DNA of 64,000 nucleotides from Lachnospiraceae bacterium (GCA_009911035.1 QXWO01000016.1:34878-98877); one strand, 5' to 3'. Shown: positions 1 through 10,087, counted from the first letter of the stretch. The notes: generated by a model not told the origin, from the letters alone. Numbers and translations are program-made.

Positions 1-18
1 GAAAAGAAAAGGTATAAG

Positions 19-1200
19 ATGCAGACAGTCCTGCTGTGGACAGTGCTGGCGGTTTTTCAGTTTTTTACCGAATACAAAATGAACAGTGCCCTGGTGGCAT
101 ATATTTTGATAGTGAATGTCCTGCTGATTCTTGCCGTTTCTGTCAGCGGATACCAGCGGGCGGGCAGAATCAAAATGTTTTATATCCTTGTGCTTCAGGT
201 GGTCTGGGCAATTGTGGAAATGATTTCTTTTTTTCTGCTGAAAATGACGCTGGAAGGATACCATGGGATATACATGCTTGGTTCTGTAGTGTCGAAAATC
301 ATCATGATCATTCTGGTGGAAATTCTGGCCCAGTTCTGGAAAAGAAAAGAGTATGCCAGTATCCCCACCCTGTATTATCTTTCCTTTCTGTTTGTGCCGG
401 CTGGAAGCATTTATGTTGCGATCCATGAATTCAATCTGGCAGAGAACAGCGGGAAGAATTTTGCATCCATGATAACATGCAGCATTCTGTTAATGCTAAA
501 TATTGTGTTTTTGGCATTTTATACACGCCTTTCAGAGAATTATGCACTGGAAAAAGAGAAAATCGCCTATGCCCAGCAGATGGATATGATTGCAGGCAAT
601 ACCCGCCAGCAAAAACGTATTTTAGAAGAATTCCGTGCGGAGAAACATGATGCCATCAACAAACTGATTGTGCTTAGGGATGAACTGGAGCATGGAAAGC
701 GGGAAAGCGTGCTGGAAAGTCTGGAAAAGATTATCAGCCATATAGATGTAAGCGAAAGCGTTTCCCAAAGCGGAAACAGCACCGTGGACGCTCTGATCAA
801 TTTTAAATATGCAGCGGCAAAAGAGCAGGGAATTGGGTTTGAGCTAAAAATTTTTATTCCTGAAACGCTTCCCATAGACCAGTGCGATCTTGGAGTGGTT
901 TTAGGGAATGCTTTAGATAATGCAGTCACGGCCGCTGCACAGTGCCAGAACCATGAAAGGAAAGTCCGGATAACCATAGGAGTCAAGAAAGGCTCTCTAG
1001 TGATCCTTATCAAAAACCCCTATGAACAGGAGCTGAAAAGAAACAAAACGGGAGGCTTTTTGTCAACCAAAAGCGACAGCGCAGGTCATGGATACGGCGT
1101 CGGTTCTATCCAAAAGGTGGCGGAAAAATATAACGGTGAAGTGCTGATAGAAACGGAAGATCAGGTCTTTTCAATCATCATAATTTTAGGCATGGAGTAA
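19..1200 (+). CDS. AgrC-like sensor histidine kinase (GHKL ATPase)
   Basis: Membrane sensor kinase of 393 residues. About six hydrophobic segments fill residues 3-170, a coiled linker follows, then a KHDAIN box with the likely phosphoacceptor His near residue 210. The C-terminal GHKL ATPase domain shows an N-box (GNALDNAV, around residue 298) and a glycine-rich GYGVGS motif. This is the AgrC/ComD/VirS layout, in which a membrane receptor senses a peptide and phosphorylates a LytTR-type regulator. No regulator or peptide gene follows, so the partner probably lies just upstream of the window. The ATG is the first in frame and the gene appears complete. The ligand cannot be told from the sequence. 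Confidence 0.85.
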   Translation: MQTVLLWTVLAVFQFFTEYKMNSALVAYILIVNVLLILAVSVSGYQRAGRIKMFYILVLQVVWAIVEMISFFLLKMTLEGYHGIYMLGSVVSKIIMIILVEILAQFWKRKEYASIPTLYYLSFLFVPAGSIYVAIHEFNLAENSGKNFASMITCSILLMLNIVFLAFYTRLSENYALEKEKIAYAQQMDMIAGNTRQQKRILEEFRAEKHDAINKLIVLRDELEHGKRESVLESLEKIISHIDVSESVSQSGNSTVDALINFKYAAAKEQGIGFELKIFIPETLPIDQCDLGVVLGNALDNAVTAAAQCQNHERKVRITIGVKKGSLVILIKNPYEQELKRNKTGGFLSTKSDSAGHGYGVGSIQKVAEKYNGEVLIETEDQVFSIIIILGME

Positions 1201-1329
1201 TTTTGACATTTCACTGCGTGTTTTTGACAAAAATAAAATTTAGGGCAATAAAACGATTATACTTAATGCCATGAAGGTGCGCCATTAAAATGAAGGGGCG
1301 GCGCAGCCTGTAACGGGAAGTATAATTGA

Positions 1330-1911
1330 ATGAATGGGAAATTTTTGAAATTTTTTGAAGGAGATATGGGGTACAATATTTTATTTGCGGCAGTAGTTAT
1401 TCTGCTGCTGGCGGGCGGAGTATATCTGATTGAAATGAGTGAGAGAAGGACGGACGCATCCTTCTCGGTTGTTGATGCCATCTGGCAGGACTGTATAAGC
1501 GACAAAGCGCAGGACGGACAGAAGGTAGTCAACCAGTGCGCGTTTGGAATGAAGGTACAAAAAGTAGATAAACTTTTGCAAAAAAGCGGTGTGCAGTATT
1601 CCTGGGGCAGGAAGTCCGGCAGTTTCCCGGATGCAGTGGAGGAATATGTAGATATCGAAAGAGGAAGATACCGCCTGTTTTTTGATGAAAACGGAAAATT
1701 GTGCAAGGCATGTATCAAAAGCGGAAGCAGCCGGAACGAGAAATTTGTGACAGGCATGTCCGCCAGTGATATTGTGGATATCCTGGGGGAGGACTTATAC
1801 AAAGAAAGCAGGGGACAGACTGTATACTGGAGCCGCAAGCCTGTTTCAGGCGTTTATTATGGGTTTGTTTTCAGAAATAATAAACTGACTGTTATATGGG
1901 AAAAGGAATGA
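1330..1911 (+). CDS. Membrane-anchored protein of unknown function
   Basis: 193 residues that I do not recognise. A short N-terminus is followed by one hydrophobic segment (about residues 15-36) and a soluble domain of about 155 residues, probably extracytoplasmic, with three or four cysteines (CISD, NQC, KLCKAC). It lies 130 bases after the histidine kinase on the same strand. A second ATG in frame at 1366 has an AAGGAG motif only two bases ahead, which is too close, so the first ATG is preferred but not certain. A strong bidirectional hairpin follows the gene. Confidence 0.6.
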   Translation: MNGKFLKFFEGDMGYNILFAAVVILLLAGGVYLIEMSERRTDASFSVVDAIWQDCISDKAQDGQKVVNQCAFGMKVQKVDKLLQKSGVQYSWGRKSGSFPDAVEEYVDIERGRYRLFFDENGKLCKACIKSGSSRNEKFVTGMSASDIVDILGEDLYKESRGQTVYWSRKPVSGVYYGFVFRNNKLTVIWEKE

Positions 1912-1934
1912 GATATTACATAGAGAAAATTTTT

Positions 1935-1958
1935 CCGGCCGCATTTGCGGCCGGTTTT
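1935..1958. terminator. Bidirectional terminator between convergent genes
   Basis: Eight-base-pair perfect stem CCGGCCGC/GCGGCCGG with an ATTT loop. It is followed by TTTT on the plus strand and flanked on the other side by an A-rich run (T-rich on the minus strand). It sits between the membrane-anchored protein gene and the convergent HAD gene, so it can stop transcription from both sides. Confidence 0.8.
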
Positions 1959-1974
1959 GCTGTCACAAGCACTC

Positions 1975-2625
1975 TTATGCTTTTCGCAAAAATTCAAGCA
2001 CCTCCAACAGGCTTGCAAATTTCTTGTAAAAAAGCTTTTGCAGTTCCAAGTCCGGCTCGATCAGGTCGGGAACCATGATTGCCTTCATTCCTGCCCCGGA
2101 AGCAGCGCGGATGCCGTTAGGGGAGTCCTCCACTGCATAACAGCAGCCGGGAGAGACTTTCAGCAGTTCACAGGCTTTCAGATAGATGTCCGGGTTTGGC
2201 TTGCTGCGGGGTACCATATCCCCGCACACCACCACGTGAAAATAATCAAGCAGCCCGATGCTTTCCATTTCGCTGCGGACAACCGTCTTCCTTGTGGAGG
2301 AAGCCAGGCCGATCTGCCAGCCGTTTTCCTTTAAAAAACCAAATAATTCATAGACCCCTGGCTTTACGGGAAGTCCGTCCTTTTGAATCTGGGCATGATA
2401 CATTTCCGAGGCCGCCGCCTTGTATTTCTGATAGGGGAAATCCTTTCCGTATATTCTGGCAAAGACCGCTTCTGTCTCGTTGTTGGTTATACCGATGCAC
2501 AGCTTTAACGTGCTTTCGATATCTTTGATGCCATTCTCCTTTGCGACTTCCTTCCAGATTTTTAAAAGAAGATTTTCGGTGTCAATCAGGACGCCGTCCA
2601 TGTCAAAAACAATCGTGTGAATCAT
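1975..2625 (-). CDS. HAD-superfamily sugar phosphatase / beta-phosphoglucomutase-like
   Basis: 216-residue HAD hydrolase of the beta-phosphoglucomutase/phosphatase subfamily. Motif I DMDGVLIDTE begins at Asp8, with the nucleophile Asp8 and acid/base Asp10. A four-helix cap follows, then motif II (LASST), the KPNPD lysine motif and motif IV (VEDSPNG). Such enzymes dephosphorylate or isomerise small phosphosugars in the cytoplasm. The substrate cannot be assigned. The gene is transcribed alone toward the shared hairpin, away from the PHP gene. Confidence 0.85.
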   Translation of the reverse strand: MIHTIVFDMDGVLIDTENLLLKIWKEVAKENGIKDIESTLKLCIGITNNETEAVFARIYGKDFPYQKYKAAASEMYHAQIQKDGLPVKPGVYELFGFLKENGWQIGLASSTRKTVVRSEMESIGLLDYFHVVVCGDMVPRSKPNPDIYLKACELLKVSPGCCYAVEDSPNGIRAASGAGMKAIMVPDLIEPDLELQKLFYKKFASLLEVLEFLRKA

Positions 2626-2841
2626 TTATAAGTCCTTTCAAAATAGTCTGCCTGTTGTCTGGAAAAGCTGTTTTTAGTGATTGCAGTTTCTATTATACAG
2701 AAATTTCCGGTATTGGCAAGGCTTCATTTCCGCGGCTCCAGGACTGCTGTCTGGGCTTTGGCTTGTATCAATAATTTTTTTATGTTAAAATCCTACTAAA
2801 TCACCACAGGTATTCTGCTTAAGGAAAAGAGGGAAGGAAAA

Positions 2842-3588
2842 ATGTTTAGGAAAGATTATCCTTATTTATATGAGACCCACATGCACACCAGCGAAAGCAG
2901 CGCGTGCGCCCGCAGTACGGGAAAGGAAATGGCCCGGGCGGCGAAGGATGCCGGATATACGGGCATCATTATTACGAACCACAACTGGTACGGCAACACC
3001 TGTATTGACGCCTCCCTTCCATGGGAGCAGTGGATCCGCCGCTTCTGTACCGGATATGAGGAGGCAGAAAGACAGGGGGAGGAGATTGGTATTGACGTGT
3101 TTTTTGGCTACGAATCCTGTTATCAGGGGACGGAGTTTCTGATTTACGGCGTGGACAAAAAGTGGCTTTTGTCCCACCCACAGATCAAGGACGCGACCAT
3201 AAAAGAGCAGTATCATATGATTCACGAAGCAGGGGGAATGGTCATTCATGCCCATCCCTTCAGAAAAGCAGGATATATACCGGAAATCCGGCTTTTTCCC
3301 GGAGATGTGGACGGGGTGGAGGGGATAAATGCCACCCATTCGTCCCACTTAAGCACGGGGCATATTGACCCGGAGTTTGACAGGCAGGCCATTGCCTATG
3401 CAAAAGAGCATAAGCTGCTTATGACCGCCGGGTCAGATGTGCATACGGTCAGGCTTTTGGGGGGCGGCATGGCGTTTAAGAGGAAGCTGCATTCCATAGA
3501 GGACTTCTGCCGGGCTGTTCTGACCGGGGAGGATTATCTTTTGACCAACGGAGATGCATGGTTCAATAAAATGGGAGAGCCGGTATGA
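2842..3588 (+). CDS. PHP-domain metal-dependent phosphoesterase
   Basis: 248-residue PHP-domain protein. Metal ligands are visible as HMHTS near residue 14, TNHN near residue 52, HAHP near residue 137 and GSDVHT near residue 202. The family includes histidinol phosphatase and other phosphoesterases. The stop overlaps the start of sbcD by four bases (ATGA), so the two are translationally coupled and the protein is probably made with the SbcCD nuclease. A specific role in DNA end processing is only inferred from context. Confidence 0.85.
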   Translation: MFRKDYPYLYETHMHTSESSACARSTGKEMARAAKDAGYTGIIITNHNWYGNTCIDASLPWEQWIRRFCTGYEEAERQGEEIGIDVFFGYESCYQGTEFLIYGVDKKWLLSHPQIKDATIKEQYHMIHEAGGMVIHAHPFRKAGYIPEIRLFPGDVDGVEGINATHSSHLSTGHIDPEFDRQAIAYAKEHKLLMTAGSDVHTVRLLGGGMAFKRKLHSIEDFCRAVLTGEDYLLTNGDAWFNKMGEPV

Positions 3589-4778
3589 GGTTTTTGCACA
3601 TTGCAGATTTGCATATAGGGAAGATTGTCAATGATTTTTCCATGCTGGAGGACCAGAAGTTTATACTGGAGCAGATTGCAGGCATGGCTAAGGCCAACAG
3701 TGTGGATGCTGTAGTAATTGCCGGGGATATCTACGACAGGGCCATTCCGCCCGGGGAAGCGGTGGCTTTATTTGACGCTTTTTTAACAAAACTTGCAGGG
3801 CAGGGAAGGAAAGTGATCCTGATAAGCGGCAATCATGATTCGCCGGAAAGGATCGGTTTTGGCAGTGAGATCCTTGGCAGGCAGGGGGTTCATATCGGCG
3901 CTCTGGTGAAAGAAGAGCTATGCAGGGCGGTTTTTGAGGAAGACGGGTTTGAGACGGAGTTTGTGTTGCTCCCTTTCGTCAAGCCTGCCTGGCTGGGGAC
4001 AGGCACCAGCGGGGAGGCGGTGGAGGCATTGCTTTCCGGTTACTGGCAGGAGGAAGCACGCAGGGGGTACCATACAGGGGAAATTTCCGGCGGGCGGCGG
4101 GCCGGGGAAGAAAGAAGAAAGAACCGCATTCTGGTGACCCATTTTTTTATAACCGACGGAGGCAGAGAGCCGGAATTATCGGACAGTGAGACAACGATCC
4201 ATGTAGGCGGTCTGGACAATGTGGACGCCGGGCTTTTAAAAGGCTTTGACTATGTGGCGCTGGGGCACATTCACAAATCCCAGCGAATAGGGGAGAAGCC
4301 CATGTGGTATGCAGGCTCACCCCTTAAGTATTCCTTCGGGGAGACTACCCAGAGGAAAGCCGCCCTGCTGGTGGAAACAGGACGGGAAGGATTAAAGGAA
4401 GTAAGGAAGCTGGAGCTTAGGCCCCTTAGGGAAATGCGGAAGGTGAAGGGGACCTTGAAAGAGGTCATGGAGGAAGCGGCGGGGCTGGCGGACCGGGAAA
4501 GGCAGGATTACATACAGGCTGTTTTGACGGACTGGGGGGAACTGATCGACCCCATAGGAACGCTCCGCAGCGTTTATCCGAATGTGATGCAGATCGTAAG
4601 GGAGGAGGCCGGCTCTGTGCAGACTGGGGGCCCTTTAAGGAATCAGAGCAGGATTCTTGCGGAAAAGAAAGACACGCTGGCTTTGTTTGAAGCTTTTTAC
4701 CGGGAGGTGCGGGATACTGTTTTGTCTGATGAAGGAAAAGGCGTGCTTGTGGATATTGTGAAGGAACTGGAAGGATAG
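3585..4778 (+). CDS. sbcD: DNA double-strand-break nuclease subunit SbcD
   Basis: 397-residue calcineurin-like phosphoesterase with the full set of Mre11/SbcD motifs: DLH (residues 8-10), GDIYDR (from residue 47), GNHDSPER, LVTHFF and GHIHKSQ. It is the Mn-dependent nuclease subunit that works with SbcC to cleave hairpins and protein-blocked DNA ends. The gene starts inside the end of the PHP gene and is followed six bases later by sbcC, so the three form one operon. Confidence 0.95.
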   Translation: MRFLHIADLHIGKIVNDFSMLEDQKFILEQIAGMAKANSVDAVVIAGDIYDRAIPPGEAVALFDAFLTKLAGQGRKVILISGNHDSPERIGFGSEILGRQGVHIGALVKEELCRAVFEEDGFETEFVLLPFVKPAWLGTGTSGEAVEALLSGYWQEEARRGYHTGEISGGRRAGEERRKNRILVTHFFITDGGREPELSDSETTIHVGGLDNVDAGLLKGFDYVALGHIHKSQRIGEKPMWYAGSPLKYSFGETTQRKAALLVETGREGLKEVRKLELRPLREMRKVKGTLKEVMEEAAGLADRERQDYIQAVLTDWGELIDPIGTLRSVYPNVMQIVREEAGSVQTGGPLRNQSRILAEKKDTLALFEAFYREVRDTVLSDEGKGVLVDIVKELEG

Positions 4779-4784
4779 CGGAAG

Positions 4785-7436
4785 ATGAAACCTTTAAAGC
4801 TGACCCTCTGCGGCTGGGGGCCTTATAAGGAAAGACAGGAAATTGATTTTACGGCATTTAACGAGAGGGGCCTTTTTCTGATCACCGGACCTACCGGGGC
4901 GGGAAAGACCACAGTTTTTGATGCGATGACGTACGCTTTGTATGGAAATATGAGCGGTGAAATGCGGGAGAAAAACAGTGTGCGGAGCGATTTTGCCAGT
5001 GCAGATACTCCCACTTTCGTAGAATTGTCCATGACCCATAGCGGGAAAGAATATACGGTTTACCGTAACCCTGAATATCTGCGCCCCAGAAAGAGGAAGG
5101 CTTCCGGCAGGACTTCGGAGAGTAAAGAAAAAGCAGGAAGTGCAAAGGGGATACCGGAAGGGTATACTAAAGAGAAGGAAAAGGCTGTGTTTACCGGGCC
5201 GGAGGGGGAGGCCGCCGAAGGGACCAGTGAGGTCAACCGGAAGGTGCAGGAACTTCTGCGGCTGGATTACAGGCAGTTCAAGCAGCTTTCCATGATTGCA
5301 CAGGGAGAGTTTGCAAGACTGCTTACGGCGTCCCCGGCTGAAAAGACGAAAATATTCCGGGAAATATTTGACACCGACCTTTACGAGAAAACGGCAGCTT
5401 CCCTAAAAGGGAAATCTAACAGCCTTTACAAGGAAATCATGGAGTACCGCCATAAAATGGACGAGGATCTTGACATGCTTATCCGGGCGGGCGTCCTTGC
5501 TGAAAACGGGAAAACGCCTTACTATGAAGGAATCTTATCTGTCCTGGAGGAACTATCTGGGGAGACAAAGGAAAAGTGGCATCTTGCACAGAAGGCATAT
5601 GCAGAAAAGGAAAAAGAGGTGGAAAATCTGGCCGGGAAGCTGGCAGAGGCGCAGCAGGTGCAGAGCCTTTTTGACAAGCTGGAAAAGGAGCTGGAACGAC
5701 GCAAGACACTGGAATCAAAGGAAAAGGAAATCCGGGAAAAGGAGGCACTTTTAGGACGTCAGGAAAAGGCGGCCCGGTTAAAGATCACAGAATTAAAGTT
5801 TGTTTCCGCACAGAAAAAGACCCGGGAACTGGATGAGGAGATCAAAGTCATCCGGGAGGAAATCCTTACCCTTGGAAAGCAGAAGGAAGAAGAAAGCGGG
5901 TTTTATGAAGACCGGGAGGAGATCCAGGCCGGATTTGAGGAAAAGAAAAGACAGGCCGAAGTACAGGAGCGGCTTAAAAAGTGCAGGAAAAAATACGAAA
6001 GCCGGGACAGGGAGTTAAAGGCTTTGCAAAAAGATTACCTTACGGCGGAAGCGGAAGAAGAAAAGGCAAAATATTCCTATGAGAGGGTGGATAGGGCATA
6101 CCGCCATGGAATGGCCGGGATTCTGGCGAATGCGCTGGAAGACGGAGAGCCATGTCCTGTGTGCGGCTCCTGCCATCATCCGGCCCCAGCGGCAGGGGGC
6201 GGGTATATTCCTTCCAAAGAACAGGTGGAGGAATACAAGGAGATTTTTGAGGAGAAACAGAAAAGAAGGATTGCCCTTCACGGAAAGACCGCTGCCTGTG
6301 TTGTGCAGGTGCAGGAGCTTGCTGAGCAGGCAGCGGAGGCTGCCGGGGAGGATGAGCGCCTAAGGGAAAGTCTCAAAGGGCGGAAGGAAACGGTCACCGC
6401 CTATCTGGCTGTTTGTGATGAAAAGGAATTTACCCGGCAAATCAAGGGATATGAACAGCGTCTGGCGGTACTGGAAGAAAAGGAAAAAGGTCTGGCCGGA
6501 CGGCAGGAGGAGCTAAAGCTTGCCCGGAGGGAAGAAGACCAGTGCCGGGCAGAATTTGAGGAAAAGCTGTCTGCCGGCGGATTTGCTTCCCCACAGGAAT
6601 ACCGGGAGGTCTTAAAAGATGAAAAAGAAATGGGAAAGCTCCGCAAAAGAATACAGGAGTATCATCAGGAGAGCCGGGCATGTAGTGAAATGATTCTTCA
6701 TTTGCAGGAGGAGACGAAGAAGTCACAGCCCGGGGATGCCCTTCTTCTTTCCAGCAGGCTTGCGCAGGCACAGAAGGAAAAGAAGCTTTTCTTTGACAGG
6801 CAGGGGGAGCTGGGAAACCGTATGCGGCATCTGGAAAACGGGCTTTCATCTCTGAAAGAAAAGCTGGAAAAACTGGAGAAATCCACGACCCGCTACAGCA
6901 TCCTCAAGGATTTGGATGACGCCGCAAATGGGAATAATAAAAAGAGGCTGGTATTTGAACAGTATGTCCTTGCCTCCTACTTTGAGGATATTCTACTTGC
7001 CGCGAATTTAAGACTTAGGGAAATGAGCAGCGGGAGATATGAACTGCGCCGGGTGGAGCAGATTGGCGACGGAAGGAGCAAGGACAATTTAGAGATAGAG
7101 GTCATGGACTATTATACAGGAAAATACCGCTCGGTGAGAACGCTTTCCGGGGGAGAATCCTTTAAGGCGTCCCTGTCCCTTGCCCTTGGCATGAGCGATG
7201 TGGTGCAGGCAGCAAGCGGGGGCCTTAAGGTGGAGGCCCTCTTTATTGATGAAGGCTTTGGAAGCCTTGACGCCGAATCTCTGGAACAGGCCTGCCTGTC
7301 CTTACAGAAACTGGTAGAGCGGGACAGACTGATCGGTATTATTTCTCATGTACCGGAACTGGCGGAAAAGATAGGGAACCAGATACAAATTCAGAAAACA
7401 AATGCTGGAAGCAGCGCATGTATTATGTTATCCTAA
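4785..7436 (+). CDS. sbcC: DNA repair ATPase SbcC
   Basis: 883-residue SMC-like ATPase partner of SbcD. The N-terminal Walker A is GPTGAGKTT (residues 35-43). Two long charged coiled-coil arms surround a zinc-hook CPVC at about residues 457-460. The C-terminus holds the signature LSGGESFKASL (around residue 787) and Walker B ALFIDEGFGSLD (around residue 820). The length is somewhat short for the family (often about 1,000), because the arms are shorter. It uses ATP to bring DNA ends to the SbcD nuclease. Confidence 0.95.
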   Translation: MKPLKLTLCGWGPYKERQEIDFTAFNERGLFLITGPTGAGKTTVFDAMTYALYGNMSGEMREKNSVRSDFASADTPTFVELSMTHSGKEYTVYRNPEYLRPRKRKASGRTSESKEKAGSAKGIPEGYTKEKEKAVFTGPEGEAAEGTSEVNRKVQELLRLDYRQFKQLSMIAQGEFARLLTASPAEKTKIFREIFDTDLYEKTAASLKGKSNSLYKEIMEYRHKMDEDLDMLIRAGVLAENGKTPYYEGILSVLEELSGETKEKWHLAQKAYAEKEKEVENLAGKLAEAQQVQSLFDKLEKELERRKTLESKEKEIREKEALLGRQEKAARLKITELKFVSAQKKTRELDEEIKVIREEILTLGKQKEEESGFYEDREEIQAGFEEKKRQAEVQERLKKCRKKYESRDRELKALQKDYLTAEAEEEKAKYSYERVDRAYRHGMAGILANALEDGEPCPVCGSCHHPAPAAGGGYIPSKEQVEEYKEIFEEKQKRRIALHGKTAACVVQVQELAEQAAEAAGEDERLRESLKGRKETVTAYLAVCDEKEFTRQIKGYEQRLAVLEEKEKGLAGRQEELKLARREEDQCRAEFEEKLSAGGFASPQEYREVLKDEKEMGKLRKRIQEYHQESRACSEMILHLQEETKKSQPGDALLLSSRLAQAQKEKKLFFDRQGELGNRMRHLENGLSSLKEKLEKLEKSTTRYSILKDLDDAANGNNKKRLVFEQYVLASYFEDILLAANLRLREMSSGRYELRRVEQIGDGRSKDNLEIEVMDYYTGKYRSVRTLSGGESFKASLSLALGMSDVVQAASGGLKVEALFIDEGFGSLDAESLEQACLSLQKLVERDRLIGIISHVPELAEKIGNQIQIQKTNAGSSACIMLS

Positions 7437-7505
7437 ATGGGAAACGCCGTTCTGTAACATGGTGGCATGGATAGCTATAGATATTAAAAAAGAGGAGGTC
7501 AAAAT

Positions 7506-8909
7506 ATGGAAAACCAATTTGATGTGATTATAATCGGCGCGGGACCGGGCGGGATCTTCTGCGCTTATGAGTTACTGGATAAAAAGAAAGATTTAAAGGT
7601 AATGATTGTGGAGAAGGGCCGTTCCATTGAAAAACGCCAGTGTCCCAAACGGACCACGAAGCAGTGTGTGGGGTGTAGGCCCTGCTCGATCACCACAGGC
7701 TTTGCAGGGGCAGGGGCTTTTTCGGACGGAAAACTTTCCCTTTCCCCGGATGTGGGCGGAAACCTGCCTGCAATTTTAGGATATGAGGAGACGGAAAAGT
7801 TAATCAGAGAATCCGACAGCGTTTATTTGAAGTTCGGCGCGGACACCAGCGTTTACGGGCTGGATAAACCTGCCGAGATCCGTGAGATCCGCAAGAAGGC
7901 CATCAACGCTAACTTAAAGCTGGTGGAATGCCCAATCCGGCATCTTGGCACGGAGGAAGGCTACAAAATTTATGAAAAGCTCCAGCATCATTTAGAGAAT
8001 GAAGGGGTTGTACTTAAGTTCAACACCATGGTGGAGGAAATTCTGGTGGAGAACGGTCAGGCCGTGGGAATAAAGACCCATGAGAAAGAAAGCTTCTTTG
8101 CAAAAGAAGTGGTATCCGCAGTGGGCCGGGAAGGGGCTGACTGGTTTCGGGATAAATGTGAGGAGATCGGGATAGAAACCACACCGGGAACCGTGGATAT
8201 CGGTGTCCGGGTGGAAGTCCGGGATGAGGTTATGCAGTTTTTGAATGAAAACCTTTACGAGGCGAAGCTGATCTACCATACGCCTACTTTTGATGACAAG
8301 GTAAGGACTTTCTGTACCAACCCTTCCGGAGAAGTGGCTACGGAATACTATGAAGGCGGGCTTGCAGTGGTCAACGGCCATGCCTATAAGTCCAAAGATT
8401 TCAAGACGGACAATACGAACTTTGCTATCCTTGTGAGCAAGAATTTTACCAAGCCTTTTAAGACGCCCATTGAGTATGGAAAGCATATTGCACAGCTTTC
8501 CAACATGCTCTGCGGCGGTAAGATACTGGTGCAGACCTTCGGGGATTTTAAACGGGGCAGGAGGACCACAGAGGAGCGCCTGTGCCGCAATAACCTTATC
8601 CCGACCTTAAAAGATGCGGTGCCCGGCGATCTGTCTTTGGTATTTCCTCACAGGATCATGGTAGATATTGAGGAGATGCTGATAGCACTGGACAAAATCA
8701 CACCGGGTATTGCCGCCGACGAGACGCTGCTTTACGGAGTGGAGGTGAAATTTTATTCCAACAGGGTCATTGTAAATAAAGACTTCGAGACGAGTATCAA
8801 GGGGCTGCGGGCGATCGGGGACGGCGCAGGCGTCACCAGAGGGCTCCAGCAGGCATCGGCAAACGGCATCAGCGTTGCCCGGAGCATTTTGAGGGCGCTG
8901 GAAGCATGA
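7506..8909 (+). CDS. FAD-dependent oxidoreductase (COG2509-like)
   Basis: 467-residue flavoprotein. An N-terminal Rossmann motif DVIIIGAGPGG (Gly11-Gly16) binds FAD, and a GAGVTRG region near the C-terminus completes the cofactor site. A cluster of cysteines at about residues 45-60 (CPKRTTKQCVGCRPC) looks like a structural or redox site. The family is widespread in anaerobes and annotated only as an NAD(P)/FAD-dependent dehydrogenase, so the substrate is unknown. An AGGAGG site precedes the ATG. The stop overlaps the next gene (ATGA), implying coupling. Confidence 0.85.
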   Translation: MENQFDVIIIGAGPGGIFCAYELLDKKKDLKVMIVEKGRSIEKRQCPKRTTKQCVGCRPCSITTGFAGAGAFSDGKLSLSPDVGGNLPAILGYEETEKLIRESDSVYLKFGADTSVYGLDKPAEIREIRKKAINANLKLVECPIRHLGTEEGYKIYEKLQHHLENEGVVLKFNTMVEEILVENGQAVGIKTHEKESFFAKEVVSAVGREGADWFRDKCEEIGIETTPGTVDIGVRVEVRDEVMQFLNENLYEAKLIYHTPTFDDKVRTFCTNPSGEVATEYYEGGLAVVNGHAYKSKDFKTDNTNFAILVSKNFTKPFKTPIEYGKHIAQLSNMLCGGKILVQTFGDFKRGRRTTEERLCRNNLIPTLKDAVPGDLSLVFPHRIMVDIEEMLIALDKITPGIAADETLLYGVEVKFYSNRVIVNKDFETSIKGLRAIGDGAGVTRGLQQASANGISVARSILRALEA

Positions 8910-9964
8910 GGAACAAAAAGAAGCTGCTTCTTTTGCTGATGTGCACGGCTTTGCTGCTTCCGGTTTCCGGCTGCAGCAAGAGCGGCGCCCAGACCAAGCT
9001 GGTGCTGACTACCGGATTTAAAAGGGACGAGATTTTCCGCATTGAAACAATGTCCTGCACGCTGCCGGAGGTGCTGGTGTATCTGACCAACACCCAGGAC
9101 CAGTATGAAAGTGTTTATGGCAAAGAAATTTGGAAAACCCATCTGGACGGCGTGACTTTAGAGGAAAGCGTGAAGGACACGGTGCTTGCTCAGCTTGCCC
9201 AGATTAAAACGATGAATCTTCTGGCCCGGCAGTATGGGGTCTCCTTAGACGATGCAGAGATGGAGACTGTGGAGGCAGCGGCGGATGCCTATTTTGGCTC
9301 CCTGAACGAAGCGGAGCAGGAAGTCATGCAGGTGACAAAGGAAACCATAGCCGGCCTTTATGAGGAGTTTGCTCTTGCCAACAAGGTATACGAATATATC
9401 ATCAAGGACATTAATCCGGAAATCAGTGACGATGAAGCAAGAACCATCACCGTACAGCATATCCTGATCAAAACCTGTACCATAGACGGCAGCGGAAAGA
9501 AAACCCAGTACACCCAGGAGGAGAAGGAGGAAGCCCGCAGGCGGGCAGAGGAAATCTTACAGCTTGCAGAAAAGGAAGACAGCGATTTTGAGGAGCTGGT
9601 ACTCCAGTATACCGAAGGGGATAAGGGAGAATATTCCTTTGGAAAGGGAGAGGCGGAAAAGGAATTTGAGGACGCTGCTTTCAATCTGGAAACCGGACAA
9701 ATCAGCGATATCGTGGAAACCGCGTATGGTTATCACATTATTAAATGTATTAGCACCTTCAACAGACAGGAAACAGACGCCAATAAAGTAAAAATCGTGG
9801 AGAAAAGAAGAAAAGAAGTGTTTGGACAGGAGTACGATGCTTTTGTGGCATCCCTTACCAGAACATTGAATGAAGAACTCTGGAATACCGTTTCCTTTGT
9901 GGAAAATGAAGAAGTGTCCACCAGGGATTTCTTTGACATATATAACCAGTATTTCGGTGAGTGA
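8906..9964 (+). CDS. PrsA-like peptidylprolyl isomerase lipoprotein
   Basis: 352 residues. A lipoprotein signal ends in VSGC (Cys23), predicting a lipid-anchored protein on the outer face of the membrane. An N-terminal SurA/PrsA-like helical region is followed by a parvulin-type rotamase domain at about residues 180-290 (TVQHILI, YSFGKGE, TAYGYHIIK). PrsA proteins fold exported proteins. The gene is coupled by a four-base overlap to the cytosolic flavoprotein before it; that pairing is unexplained. Confidence 0.85.
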   Translation: MRNKKKLLLLLMCTALLLPVSGCSKSGAQTKLVLTTGFKRDEIFRIETMSCTLPEVLVYLTNTQDQYESVYGKEIWKTHLDGVTLEESVKDTVLAQLAQIKTMNLLARQYGVSLDDAEMETVEAAADAYFGSLNEAEQEVMQVTKETIAGLYEEFALANKVYEYIIKDINPEISDDEARTITVQHILIKTCTIDGSGKKTQYTQEEKEEARRRAEEILQLAEKEDSDFEELVLQYTEGDKGEYSFGKGEAEKEFEDAAFNLETGQISDIVETAYGYHIIKCISTFNRQETDANKVKIVEKRRKEVFGQEYDAFVASLTRTLNEELWNTVSFVENEEVSTRDFFDIYNQYFGE

Positions 9965-10053
9965 GGGGGAAGGGGTTTATCTGTCTGGTTTCAGTTAATA
10001 AAAATTTTAGAATTGCGGTAAAGGCAGTAAAATACAGCGTTTGCGGATGATTA

Positions 10054-10080
10054 TTAGCACTCATTTCAAATGAGTGCTAA
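10054..10080. promoter_or_regulatory. CIRCE operator (HrcA site)
   Basis: Perfect CIRCE element: TTAGCACTC, nine-base spacer, GAGTGCTAA. It ends eight bases before the -35 box of the htpG promoter. CIRCE binds the heat-shock repressor HrcA, so htpG here should be part of the HrcA regulon. Confidence 0.95.
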
Positions 10081-10087
10081 TTTTGCC

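Noticed and set aside
1203-1229. Two TTGACA boxes 21 bases apart after the first kinase gene, as tandem promoters or LytTR sites
   Set aside because: Neither has a -10 box at acceptable spacing and the LytTR half-site pattern is not met.
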